DNA of 46,410 nucleotides from positions 1 to 46,410 of the forward strand of contig DWYI01000031.1 of assembly GCA_019118765.1 (NCBI GenBank), given 5' to 3'. This document shows positions 7,110 to 15,434 of the stretch, one piece after another. Source of the stretch: Candidatus Allofournierella merdavium (GTDB lineage Bacteria; Bacillota; Clostridia; Oscillospirales; Ruminococcaceae). The position numbers and the translations under genes are program-made. The notes below the pieces were generated by a model, which did not search any database, was not told the origin of the DNA, and saw only the letters and a list, made by a program, of their open reading frames with translations. How positions within the stretch are numbered: the first letter of the stretch is position 1; each line of letters begins with the position of its first letter.

Positions 7110-8663
7110 TCAGCCCAGGCGCTCCAGCAGGCGGCGGCGGGCGGCCAGCAGCACTTCGCCGCTGGCCGTGTAGCGGGTGGAGGAGGCGCAGACCTCCTGT
7201 GCCAGGGCGTCGGCCGCCGCCGCGTCGCTCCTTTGCAGCTGATACAGCAGCTCGCAGTCCTCCGCGCCGCCCCGCTGGGCCTCGTACCGGGCGCTGCGCA
7301 GGGGGCCGTCGGGGCCGGGGTAGACGATGTGGGCGTCGCCGGCGGGCAGCAGCGCCCCCTTGTGGGGGCAGCAGGCGCTGTGCCAGATGTCCCCGCCGAT
7401 GTAGTAGTTGAAACCCCAGTGCAGGTAGCCGGAAAACCGCTCGCCGGCGGCCAGCCAGAGCAGCCCCCGGCTGACGGTGAGGGGCAGATCCATGCTGCGG
7501 TTGGCCGCCCGCCCGGCGGGGAAGGCGCAGGTGTAGAACCACACCTCCTCCCCCGCCGCCTGCAAACGGCGGAAGGCCTGTTTGTTCTTTTCCCAGGTGT
7601 CCAGCTTGGGCACCCACACGTCCACCCCGCCGCCCAGATTGGTGGCCTCCACCGCGTCCACGATGGGCGCCCCCGGCAGGAATTTGCGGCAGACGGCCGC
7701 CAGGATGCGGTAGGCGGCGGTGTTGTGCACCTGGGGCTCGTCCGCCAGGGCCTGCGCCACCCGCCCCTGCCAGCCGTTTTTCCGGACGACCTCGGCCCAC
7801 CGGGAAAAATACAGCCGCAGCTGGAAGTACCCCTCCTCGCCGGTGACGGGGAGGGTCTCGTCCCAGAAGGGGTAATACTCGGCGCCGGTCCACTCGCTCC
7901 AGTGGGCCACATGGCCGCCGCAGAGCCACCGCGCGCCCTCCTCCAGGGCGATGCGGCCCACCTCCTCGGCCAGGGAGAAGTCGAAGCCGGCGAGTTTTCC
8001 CTCCCGCCGCACCGGCCGGCCGGCGGGCAGCAGGATGTGGGTGCAGCGCATTTCCAGCTGGGCGCGGATGTAGCGGCGCATCAGCCGCCGCCACGCCTCT
8101 GTGCCCTCGGCGGCCCCGTGCTGGGCGGCGATGTTCTCGTAGCAGAAGAAGTTGAGCATCCCCAGCCTGCCCGCGCCGGCGGCGGGCACCTGCGCGGCGT
8201 ACACCCGGCACTCCACCGGGCACACCGCCCGCTGGCCGCCCCGCTCCAGCGTCAGCGCGCCGCAATAGCGGCCGGGGGCCTGGTCGGGCGGGACCTCCAC
8301 GCTGATCCAGAAGGCCCTTCCCTCCGCCGGCCGCCCCGGCTCGCAGGGGAGCAGGGCGTCGTACACCGCAAAGGGGGCCCGCCGGGTGACGTAGTCCCGG
8401 CAGGCGCCGTAGTCGGTGGTGGTCATCAGGGTGGGGGCGGTGTTCTCGTTCACCCCCACCTCCCGCAGGCGGTAAAGGCGCGCCGGCGGGCCGCCGGCTT
8501 CCCGCCAGGCGAAGGAGAGCCGGCACGCCCCCTCCCCCGCCGAAAGCAGCAGCTGAAAGGCGGCATGGCCGCCCCGGGGCGCGTCCAGCCGGGCCGCCCG
8601 CGCCCCGGCGAGGGGGCTGTCCGGGTACAGCCAGGTGCAGTCGTCGCGCACGCAGAAGTCCAT
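7110..8663 (-). CDS. DUF4091/GH123-like glycoside hydrolase candidate A (517 aa)
   Basis: The protein resembles the DUF4091 group, whose catalytic domain is related to glycoside hydrolase family 123 (beta-N-acetylgalactosaminidases with substrate-assisted catalysis). An N-terminal beta-rich region (about 1-165) precedes a barrel-like region. A paired acidic motif, LADEP (Asp308/Glu309), sits where GH123 enzymes have their Asp-Glu pair, and YLHWGFNYY is a recognisable C-terminal family motif. No signal peptide is seen, so it probably acts inside the cell on imported material. The ATG at 8663 follows the histidine kinase stop by 5 nt and has GAGAGGTG upstream. It is the last gene of a regulator-kinase-hydrolase run on the minus strand, and a paralogue ends the divergent importer run. 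The substrate is unknown; an amino-sugar glycan is a guess from the family. Confidence 0.75.
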   Translation of the reverse strand: MDFCVRDDCTWLYPDSPLAGARAARLDAPRGGHAAFQLLLSAGEGACRLSFAWREAGGPPARLYRLREVGVNENTAPTLMTTTDYGACRDYVTRRAPFAVYDALLPCEPGRPAEGRAFWISVEVPPDQAPGRYCGALTLERGGQRAVCPVECRVYAAQVPAAGAGRLGMLNFFCYENIAAQHGAAEGTEAWRRLMRRYIRAQLEMRCTHILLPAGRPVRREGKLAGFDFSLAEEVGRIALEEGARWLCGGHVAHWSEWTGAEYYPFWDETLPVTGEEGYFQLRLYFSRWAEVVRKNGWQGRVAQALADEPQVHNTAAYRILAAVCRKFLPGAPIVDAVEATNLGGGVDVWVPKLDTWEKNKQAFRRLQAAGEEVWFYTCAFPAGRAANRSMDLPLTVSRGLLWLAAGERFSGYLHWGFNYYIGGDIWHSACCPHKGALLPAGDAHIVYPGPDGPLRSARYEAQRGGAEDCELLYQLQRSDAAAADALAQEVCASSTRYTASGEVLLAARRRLLERLG

Positions 8664-8668
8664 GGCGT

Positions 8669-10465
8669 TCACCTCTCGTCGTCGGAGGGGGCCGTGTCCG
8701 CCGCCGGCACACGGATCGTCACCCGCGTGCCCCGGCCCGGCTCGCTCTCGCAGAAAAGGCCGTAGCCCGGCCCGTAGGCCAGGTGCAGCCGCTCGTTGAT
8801 GTTGCGCACCCCGTAGCCGCCCTTGGTGTTGGCGCTGGAGGCGTCGGCGGAAAAGTTGGCCCGCAGAGTCTCGGCGTCCATGCCCACACCGTCGTCCTCC
8901 ACCGTGATGACCAGGTCCGCCCCCCGCCGGAAGGCGGCGATGCGCAGGCGGCCGGTCTTGTCCGGCCTTTCGAAGATGCCGTGGATGATGGCGTTCTCGA
9001 TGATGGGCTGGAGCACGATCTTGATGATGGGGCACGCTTCCACCCCCGGCTCCACCTCCCACTCCACCTGCACCCGGTCCTCAAAGCGCATATTCTGGAT
9101 CTCCACATAGAGCCGGGCGTGCCGCAGCTCGTCCGCCAGGGGGATGACCTCCCGCCCCCGGCTGAGGGACAGCCGGTAGAACCGGGCCAGGGCGTTGACC
9201 ATCTGGCTGATCTCGGGCACGTTGCGGGTGATGGCGGTGCAGTTGATGAGGTCCAGGGAGTTGTAGAGGAAGTGGGGGTTGATCTGGGCCTGAAGGGCTT
9301 TCAGCTCCAGGGCCTTGATCTGCTGGCCCTGCTCCAGCTTTTCGTCCATCAGGGTGTCGATGCGCCCCATCATGTTGCTGAAGCTGCGCATCAGCTGGCC
9401 GATCTCGTCCCGGCCCTGGGGCTCCACCCGGGCGGACACGTCCCCCCGCTCCACCGCGTGCATGGTGTCGTTGAGCAGATAGAGCCGCCGGGTGATGGAC
9501 TGGCTGAGCCGGTAGGCCAGAAAACAGGCCGCCGCCGCCAGCAGCGCCACCACCGCCAGCATCTCCAGCCGCAGCTCCCGGCTGGTGCGGAAGATGTCGT
9601 CCCGGGGCAGGGCGGCGGCCAGCGTCCAGCCGCAGTTTTCCAGCGCGACCGCCTGGGCGCGGCAGGGGCCCTGGGGGGTGTCCACCTCGGCCCAGCCCGG
9701 CGCGCCCGCCACCGGCAGCGAGCCGCTCAGCTGCTGCGCCCGGTCAGGGTCGGAGGCGGTGAGCACCCGGCCGCCGTCCAGCAGCAGCACGGTGCCGTTC
9801 CGGGTGATGGTGCTGCGGCTCACCGCGGCGCTCACCCGGTCGGCGGCGATGTCCACCCGCAGGATGGCCAGCGGCTGCTGCACATGGCTGGGGTCGTAGA
9901 GCAGGCGCATCAAAGAATACCACTCCCGCTCGCCCTCCGGCTCATCGGCAAAGTCGGCGGGGCCGAACCAGCAGGCCACGCCCCCGTCCCGGAAGGCATC
10001 CATCCAGGCGCTGCCCTCCACCGAGGCGAGGGAGACGATGTCGGCGGAGTTGGTGTAGAGATAATCGTTGCTCACATACAGCCGGATGCGGTCCACCCCG
10101 GACATGGAGCGCAGATAGTCGAAGGTGGTGGAGATGCGGTCCCGGTCGTTGAGGCGCTGGATGTAGGTGGTGCTTTCCGGGTCGCTGGCCGCCAGGGTGT
10201 AGAGGGCGGGGTCCATGGTGAGGATGTCCGTCACCTGGGGCAGGCGGGCCAGCAGGTCCTCCACGGCGGTGTGGGTGTCCTCAAAGGCCTTCTCGGCGGC
10301 GGAGAAGGTCTGCTCCTCGATGACGGTGTTGATGCGGTGGAAGGCGTAGAGGGTGAAGGCCCCCAGGGGCAGCACCAGCAACAGGAAAAAGATGCACAGC
10401 AGCTTGCCCCGCAGCCCCACGTCCAGCAGCAGGGTGCGCCCGGCGGCGCGCAGTTTATTCTTCAT
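8669..10465 (-). CDS. YesM-like sensor histidine kinase (598 aa)
   Basis: This is a membrane sensor kinase of the LytS/YesM type that responds to extracellular carbohydrates. One N-terminal membrane helix (about 20-45) is followed by an extracellular sensor region of about 250 residues, a second helix (about 305-325), a HAMP segment (DTMHAVERGDVSARVEPQGRD..), the phospho-acceptor box LQAQINPHFLYNSLD, and a HATPase domain with PIIENAIIHG, EDDGVGM and GYGVRNINERL. The length is normal. Its start overlaps the 3' end of the response regulator gene by 11 nt, so the two are translationally coupled. It probably phosphorylates that regulator, which faces the sugar importer genes across a divergent promoter region. 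The ligand is not evident; it is presumably the sugar bound by the lipoprotein at 13700-15289. Confidence 0.9.
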   Translation of the reverse strand: MKNKLRAAGRTLLLDVGLRGKLLCIFFLLLVLPLGAFTLYAFHRINTVIEEQTFSAAEKAFEDTHTAVEDLLARLPQVTDILTMDPALYTLAASDPESTTYIQRLNDRDRISTTFDYLRSMSGVDRIRLYVSNDYLYTNSADIVSLASVEGSAWMDAFRDGGVACWFGPADFADEPEGEREWYSLMRLLYDPSHVQQPLAILRVDIAADRVSAAVSRSTITRNGTVLLLDGGRVLTASDPDRAQQLSGSLPVAGAPGWAEVDTPQGPCRAQAVALENCGWTLAAALPRDDIFRTSRELRLEMLAVVALLAAAACFLAYRLSQSITRRLYLLNDTMHAVERGDVSARVEPQGRDEIGQLMRSFSNMMGRIDTLMDEKLEQGQQIKALELKALQAQINPHFLYNSLDLINCTAITRNVPEISQMVNALARFYRLSLSRGREVIPLADELRHARLYVEIQNMRFEDRVQVEWEVEPGVEACPIIKIVLQPIIENAIIHGIFERPDKTGRLRIAAFRRGADLVITVEDDGVGMDAETLRANFSADASSANTKGGYGVRNINERLHLAYGPGYGLFCESEPGRGTRVTIRVPAADTAPSDDER

Positions 10466-11564
10466 GGCAGCAAAGATTCTCCCGGTAGAGTTTGGGCGGG
10501 ATGCCCACTTCCTTGGTGAACAGTTTTACAAAATACTTGCCGTCGGCGTAGCCCACCGCGTGAGCCACCTGGTAGAGTTTGAGGCCGGGGTCGGCCAGCA
10601 GGGCCTTGGCCCGCTCCATCCGCAGTTCGGTGAGTTTGCCGTTGATGGTGCGCCCGCTGTTCTTTTTGTAGGCGCTGCACAGATAGGTGTGCACAAAGCC
10701 CAGGTCCCCCGCCACCGCCTGCACCGTGAGGGTGCTGTCCGACAGGTGGGCCGCCAGATATGTATCCACCCGTGTGACCAGGTCCTGCGCGTTGCTCTCC
10801 ACCGCCTGAAAATAGGTCTGCATGGCATCGGTGAGGGCCTGCCACAGCAGCCGCAGGGTGGGCTGCCTGGCCGCGGTGTAGAGCAGGTAATCCCCCTGCT
10901 GGGTGACGGCGCTGATGCCCCGGCTCTCCGCCGCCGCCAGCAGCGCGAAGACGATCTGGCAGTAGAGGTTGCGCACCACCTCCGGCGGGGTGCCCTCGCA
11001 GCGGCGGATGTCCCGGTAGAGGCGGGCGGTGAGTTCCATCGCCTCGGCTTTGCGCTTGTGGCGGATCAGGTTGCCCAGGGCGGTGAAGGTGGCCTTCTCG
11101 TAGGCGTACACCTGCCCGTTGTTCGGCGCCGTCAGCTCGCCCTCCTCCCCCCGATAGAACACCAGATTCGGGTCGGGCCGGGCGCGCTGCTCCAGCTCCG
11201 CCGTGACCTGGCGCAGCACCGCGGCGATCTCCTCCAGGTCGATGGGCTTTTCCACATAGCTGGCGGCCCGTAGCTTGATGGCCCCCTTCAGGTACTCCTT
11301 GTCGGTGTAGCCGCTGAGAAAGATGAACTGGCAGTCGGGGTACATCTCCCGCACCGCCCCCGCCAGTTCCAGGCCGTTCATTCGGGGCATCTTCACGTCG
11401 CTGATGATGATGTCCGGCCGGTGGGCCCGGGCCATCTCCAGCGCCTGGGCCCCGTCCTCGGCGGCGTCCACCCGGTCCACCCGCAGTTCTTCCCAGGGCA
11501 GGCGGTCCCGCAGGATCTCCCGGGGCATCTTCTCATCGTCCGCCACAAGCACGGAAAAGCGCAC
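10455..11564 (-). CDS. YesN-like response regulator, receiver plus AraC-type HTH (369 aa)
   Basis: The N-terminal receiver domain (about 1-120) has the acidic pocket (VADDEKMP), the phosphorylation site in DIIISDVKMPRMNGLE, and the conserved Lys in SYVEKPIDLEE. A middle region follows, then a C-terminal AraC/XylS double helix-turn-helix (VQAVAGDLGFVHTYLCSAYKKNSGRTINGKL...YQVAHAVGYADGKYFVKLFTKEVGIPP). It uses a GTG start at 11564 with AGGGGGAGA just upstream. Partner of the kinase that follows it; together they probably activate the divergent importer operon, whose promoter lies within about 170 bp. Regulators of this kind normally act on the adjacent sugar uptake genes. Confidence 0.9.
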   Translation of the reverse strand: MRFSVLVADDEKMPREILRDRLPWEELRVDRVDAAEDGAQALEMARAHRPDIIISDVKMPRMNGLELAGAVREMYPDCQFIFLSGYTDKEYLKGAIKLRAASYVEKPIDLEEIAAVLRQVTAELEQRARPDPNLVFYRGEEGELTAPNNGQVYAYEKATFTALGNLIRHKRKAEAMELTARLYRDIRRCEGTPPEVVRNLYCQIVFALLAAAESRGISAVTQQGDYLLYTAARQPTLRLLWQALTDAMQTYFQAVESNAQDLVTRVDTYLAAHLSDSTLTVQAVAGDLGFVHTYLCSAYKKNSGRTINGKLTELRMERAKALLADPGLKLYQVAHAVGYADGKYFVKLFTKEVGIPPKLYRENLCCHEE

Positions 11565-11611
11565 GGCGGTCTCCCCCTCTCTCGGTCACTGGGTTTGTAT
11601 ATTCTACCTAT

Positions 11612-11640
11612 AATATAGACTGAAATTTCCGACGCTTCAA
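11612..11640 (-). promoter_or_regulatory. Sigma-A promoter of the regulator-kinase operon
   Basis: On the minus strand, TTGAAG (11640-11635), a 17-bp spacer and TATATT (11617-11612). It lies about 48 bp before the GTG start of the response regulator. Confidence 0.65.
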
Positions 11641-11712
11641 TGGATTTTCGTACAAAAAATAAATTTTTCCCAAAACAGCATAATCTTTCCCTCCTATCAT
11701 AATCCGCTCCCG

Positions 11713-11741
11713 TTGTTTTGCGCCGGCGGGTCTGCTACGAT
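11713..11741 (+). promoter_or_regulatory. Sigma-A-like promoter of the sugar importer operon
   Basis: TTGTTT (11713-11718), a 17-bp spacer and TACGAT (11736-11741). The -10 is weak, which fits a promoter that needs the neighbouring AraC-type regulator. The AT-rich stretch 11621-11700 upstream is the likely operator zone, but I could not define a repeat with confidence. Confidence 0.5.
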
Positions 11742-11780
11742 GGTGGTGGACGAAAAAGACTTGCGAAGGAGGCCGGACCG

Positions 11781-12707
11781 ATGAAACATGGCAAACATCC
11801 CTTCCTCCGGGATCTGAAAGAGAACCGGGTCAAGTGGCTGATGCTGCTGCCGGCGGCCATTGTGGTGATCCTGATGTGCTACATCCCCATGGGCGGCATC
11901 GTGCTGGCCTTCAAGGAGTACAACTATCACGACGGCATCTTCGGCAGCCCGTGGGTGGCCTTCAAGAACTTTGAATACTTCTTCCAGTCGGGCAAGGCGT
12001 TCAGCGTCACCCGCAACACCATCCTGTACAACATCGCCTTTCTGCTGGTGAACACCTTTTTGCAGATCACCTGCGCCATCCTTTTGTCGGAGCTGGCGGG
12101 CAAGTGGTTCAAGCGCATCACCCAGTCGGTGATGTTCTTCCCCTACTTCATCTCCTGGGTGGTGGTGGGGGCCTTCATCTACAACATGTTCAACTTCGAG
12201 TTCGGCGCGGTGAACACCTTTTTGCGCTCGGTGGGCCTGGACCCGGTGGACATCTACTCCAACAAGGTGGTCTGGCCCTTCATCCTCATCGGGGTGAGCG
12301 CCTTCAAGAACGTGGGCTACGGCACGGTGATGTACCTGGCCAGCATCATGAACATCGACGGCCAGCTGTACGAGGCCGCCGACCTGGACGGCGCGAACAT
12401 GTGGCAGAAGATCCGCCACATCACCCTGCCGGGCATCCGGCCCACGGTGGTGATCCTGTTCCTTCTGGCCATCGGCACCATCATGAAGGGCGACTTCCAG
12501 ATGTTCTGGCAGGTCACCGGCAACAACCCCATGGTGCTGGACGTGACCGACGTGATCGACACCTATGTGACCCGCTCGCTGCTGCAGCTGCAGGAGTTCG
12601 GCATGACCAGCGCGGCGGGGCTGTACCAGTCCGTCTTCTCCTTTTTGCTGGTGCTGCTGGCCAACAAGCTGGTGAAGAAGGTGGAACCCGACTACGCGCT
12701 GTTCTGA
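11781..12707 (+). CDS. LplB-type sugar ABC transporter permease (308 aa)
   Basis: This is an integral membrane permease of the MetI-like superfamily, carbohydrate uptake group 1. It has six predicted membrane helices and the cytoplasmic EAA loop YEAADLDGANMWQKIRHITLPGIRP, through which it contacts the ATPase. The start is ATG 11781 with AGGAGG at 11768-11773. It pairs with the next gene, a YtcP-type permease, and the solute-binding lipoprotein. No ATPase gene is in the cluster, which is usual for this family because a shared MsmX-type ATPase encoded elsewhere energises several importers. Substrates of LplB/YtcP systems are typically complex or uronic acid-containing oligosaccharides; the specific substrate here is not known. 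Confidence 0.9.
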   Translation: MKHGKHPFLRDLKENRVKWLMLLPAAIVVILMCYIPMGGIVLAFKEYNYHDGIFGSPWVAFKNFEYFFQSGKAFSVTRNTILYNIAFLLVNTFLQITCAILLSELAGKWFKRITQSVMFFPYFISWVVVGAFIYNMFNFEFGAVNTFLRSVGLDPVDIYSNKVVWPFILIGVSAFKNVGYGTVMYLASIMNIDGQLYEAADLDGANMWQKIRHITLPGIRPTVVILFLLAIGTIMKGDFQMFWQVTGNNPMVLDVTDVIDTYVTRSLLQLQEFGMTSAAGLYQSVFSFLLVLLANKLVKKVEPDYALF

Positions 12708-12721
12708 AAGGAGGCGGCCTC

Positions 12722-13636
12722 ATGGCAAGCAAGACCAAAACCGGCAAAAAGCCCGTGGGGCGGGACCGGGTCATCTTTGACGCCGTCTCCGCGGTGGTGC
12801 TGACGCTGCTCTCGGCGTTCTGCCTGCTGCCCTTCCTGCTGGTGCTCAGCGGCTCCTTTTCCGACCAGACCTCCATTTTGACCCACGGCTACCAGCTCAT
12901 CCCCGAGACCTTCTCGCTGGACGCCTACAAGACCCTGTTCAAGATCCCCGGCGATCTGCTGCGGGCCTACGGCGTGACCATCTTCGTCACCGTCACCGGC
13001 ACCTTCCTGGGGCTTTTCTTCACCAGCATGGCGGCCTATGTGCTGGCCAGCCACACCTTCCGCTACCGGTACCAGGTGTCCTTCTTCTTCTACTTCACCT
13101 CCATCTTCGGCGGCGGCCTGGTGCCCTGGTACATCTTCAACACCAAATACCTGCACTTCCACAACAGCATCATCGCGCTGATCCTGCCCATCCTCATCAA
13201 CGTGACCTACCTGCTCATCCTGAAAAGCTACATGGCGGGCATCCCCGAGGCGCTGTATGAATCCGCCCGGCTGGACGGCGCCGGCGACTTCACCATCTAC
13301 CTGCGGGTGGCCATGCCCCTGTGCAAGGCGGGCCTTGCCACGGTGGGCCTGTTCATCGCCCTGAACTACTGGAACGACTGGTACGACGCCATGCTGTTTC
13401 TGGACGAGGGGCGCAGCGATCTGTACCCACTGCAATACTTTTTGAACAACATCCTCACCAAGGCCCAGGCCATCGCCCAGGCGGCCGCCCGCAGCGGCCT
13501 GCCCATGAGCGAGGTGCCCAGCGAACCCATGAAGCTGGCCATGACGGTGGTGGCCACCGGCCCCATCATCCTGCTCTATCCCTTCCTGCAGAAGTATTTC
13601 GTCAAGGGCGTCACCATCGGCGCCGTGAAAGGCTAA
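12722..13636 (+). CDS. YtcP-type sugar ABC transporter permease (304 aa)
   Basis: The second MetI-like permease subunit. Six membrane helices are visible, with the EAA loop YESARLDGAGDFTIYLRVAMPLCKAGL near residue 190 and a C-terminal YPFLQKYFVKGVTIGAVKG tail that is highly typical of this group. The start is ATG 12722 with AAAGGAGG at 12707-12714, 14 nt after the stop of the first permease. The two permeases would form the membrane channel of one importer. Length and arrangement are normal. Confidence 0.9.
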   Translation: MASKTKTGKKPVGRDRVIFDAVSAVVLTLLSAFCLLPFLLVLSGSFSDQTSILTHGYQLIPETFSLDAYKTLFKIPGDLLRAYGVTIFVTVTGTFLGLFFTSMAAYVLASHTFRYRYQVSFFFYFTSIFGGGLVPWYIFNTKYLHFHNSIIALILPILINVTYLLILKSYMAGIPEALYESARLDGAGDFTIYLRVAMPLCKAGLATVGLFIALNYWNDWYDAMLFLDEGRSDLYPLQYFLNNILTKAQAIAQAAARSGLPMSEVPSEPMKLAMTVVATGPIILLYPFLQKYFVKGVTIGAVKG

Positions 13637-13699
13637 CGGTAAGAAGCCGCGCACCGAGGTGCACGGCAGTGTATAATTCACTTATAAGGAGGAAAAACC

Positions 13700-15289
13700 A
13701 TGAAAAAATCAGCGAAACTGCTGGCGCTCGTTCTGGCCCTGGTGCTGGTGCTGACCGCCTTCGCCGGCTGCGGAAGCTCACCCAGTTCCGCGGCCACCCC
13801 GTCCGGCACGTCCGGCGCGTCCGGCTCCACCGCGGCCGCCGGCCCGGACATCTCCGAGGAAGTCACCCTCACCATGTACCTGATCGGCGACCGCCCGGTG
13901 GACAACGACATGGTGTTCGAGAAGATCAACGAGCGGCTGAAAGAGGCCATCAACGCCACCATCGACGTGAAGTTCATGAGCTGGAGCGAGTATGAACAGA
14001 AATACCCGCTGATCTTCGCCTCCGGCGAGGACTGGGACATCATCTTCACCGCCGACTGGTGCTTCTACAACGCCCAAGCCACCAAGCAGGGCTTCTGGGA
14101 GATCACCCCCGAGGCGCTGGAGACCTACGCCCCCATGACCGCCGAGACCATGTACCCCGAGGCCTGGGAGCAGGCCAAGGTGGACGGCAAGGTCTATATG
14201 CTGCCCATGAACTACCAGGAACTCACCGCCTACGTCTGGATGGCCCGGGGCGATCTGATGGACAAATACAACATCGAATCGCTGGACACCTTTGACGGTG
14301 CCGAGCAGTATATGCAGGCCATCGTGGACAACGAGCCCTCCATGATCCCGCTGGACGTGGGCTCCGACTACGACCGCCAGTTCGTGTTCGATCTGATCTG
14401 GAACGTGGAATCCAACGCCAAGGGCGACGACCGCTACGCCGTGCTGCCCCCCACCAACCTCATCACCTGCGTGGGCGAGAACGACCCCGAAGCCAACGTG
14501 ATGAGCACCCTGGACGCGGACATCTTCATGAACACCCTGAACAAGGTGAAGGACTGGCGTGACCGGGGCTTCTGGAGCCGCAACGCCGTGGTCAACGCCC
14601 AGAACAACACCGAGAGCTTCCAGGCGGGCAAGTCCGCCCTGGCCGTGATGAACATCAACACCGCCAAGAGCCTCTACGCCACCCTGCAGGCCGAGCACCC
14701 CGAGTGGGACGTGCGGGTGTTCGACGCCATGAACGGCGCGCCGGCCACCATCCAGTCCTATCTTGCCAACGGCATGAGCATCTTCTCCAAGTCCAAGAAT
14801 CCCGAGCGGGCGCTGATGGCCCTGGACTACCTGCGCAACGACGAGACCTGCCACAACCTGTTCTGCTACGGCATCGAGGGCGTGCACTGGGAGGCCGTGG
14901 GCGACACCGGCCTGAAGTCCCTGCCCGAGAGCACCAACTACGCCTATGACAGCAACTGCAACTGGGGCGTTCGCAACGACAAGTTCTGGCGCACGGTTGA
15001 GGGCGGCATCCCCAACGCCGAGGAGCTGACCGAGAACTGGAAGGCCACCGCCCGCAGCGGCCGGTACCTGACCTTCGTCTTCGACGACTCCGCCGTGAAG
15101 AACGAGGTGGCCGCCGTGAGCGAGATCTACAACTCCGACTACAAGCTGCTGCAGCTGGGCTTCACCGATGACCCCGAGGGCGACGTGGCCAAGCTGAAGA
15201 CCAAGCTGGAAGCCGCGGGCTCCGCAACGCTGCAGGACGCCTTCCACACCCAGGCCCTCGCGTTTCTGGAGACCCATCCCGTAGAATGA
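13700..15289 (+). CDS. Extracellular sugar-binding lipoprotein of the ABC importer (529 aa)
   Basis: The N-terminus is a lipoprotein signal peptide (MKKSAKLLALVLALVLVLTAFAG, then the lipobox Cys), followed by a Ser/Ala/Thr/Gly linker and a large substrate-binding fold (VTLTMYLIGDRPVDNDMV..., FASGEDWDIIFTADWCFYNAQATKQGF). It resembles the DUF3502/LipO-type binding proteins that go with LplB and YtcP permeases. It is anchored in the outer leaflet of the membrane and captures the sugar for import. The start at 13700 has AAGGAGG at 13686-13692. Two hairpins follow the stop codon, so this mRNA segment may be stabilised relative to the downstream hydrolase. Confidence 0.9.
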   Translation: MKKSAKLLALVLALVLVLTAFAGCGSSPSSAATPSGTSGASGSTAAAGPDISEEVTLTMYLIGDRPVDNDMVFEKINERLKEAINATIDVKFMSWSEYEQKYPLIFASGEDWDIIFTADWCFYNAQATKQGFWEITPEALETYAPMTAETMYPEAWEQAKVDGKVYMLPMNYQELTAYVWMARGDLMDKYNIESLDTFDGAEQYMQAIVDNEPSMIPLDVGSDYDRQFVFDLIWNVESNAKGDDRYAVLPPTNLITCVGENDPEANVMSTLDADIFMNTLNKVKDWRDRGFWSRNAVVNAQNNTESFQAGKSALAVMNINTAKSLYATLQAEHPEWDVRVFDAMNGAPATIQSYLANGMSIFSKSKNPERALMALDYLRNDETCHNLFCYGIEGVHWEAVGDTGLKSLPESTNYAYDSNCNWGVRNDKFWRTVEGGIPNAEELTENWKATARSGRYLTFVFDDSAVKNEVAAVSEIYNSDYKLLQLGFTDDPEGDVAKLKTKLEAAGSATLQDAFHTQALAFLETHPVE

Positions 15290-15300
15290 CCACACCCATC

Positions 15301-15389
15301 GCGGGGGAGGCGGGCGCGTCCCGCCTCCCCCGCTGCCTTTCCTCCCCTGATGCGCAGCGGGGCGGGCCCGTCCTCCCGGCCCGCCCCGC
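15301..15389 (+). other. Two strong intercistronic hairpins after the lipoprotein gene
   Basis: Hairpin one: 14-bp arms at 15301-15314 and 15320-15333. Hairpin two: 11-bp arms GCGGGGCGGGC (15357-15367) and complement (15379-15389). Neither has a T-run, so they look like mRNA-stabilising structures that raise the binding protein over the downstream gene rather than full terminators. Confidence 0.55.
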
Positions 15390-15434
15390 CGCGCGTTCGG
15401 GGGCCCGCCATCCGACCCAACGGGGGATCTTTTT

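Noticed and set aside
4928..7912. Reading the sleC C-terminal frame as a complete 994-residue gene
   Set aside because: The frame upstream of 7011 runs through a terminator and antisense into the DUF4091 gene; its residues there are low-complexity and unlike SleC. The true N-terminus is at 19053-19628.
15301..15389. Hairpins after the lipoprotein gene as operon terminators
   Set aside because: No T-run follows, and the next gene is functionally linked; read as mRNA-stabilising structures.
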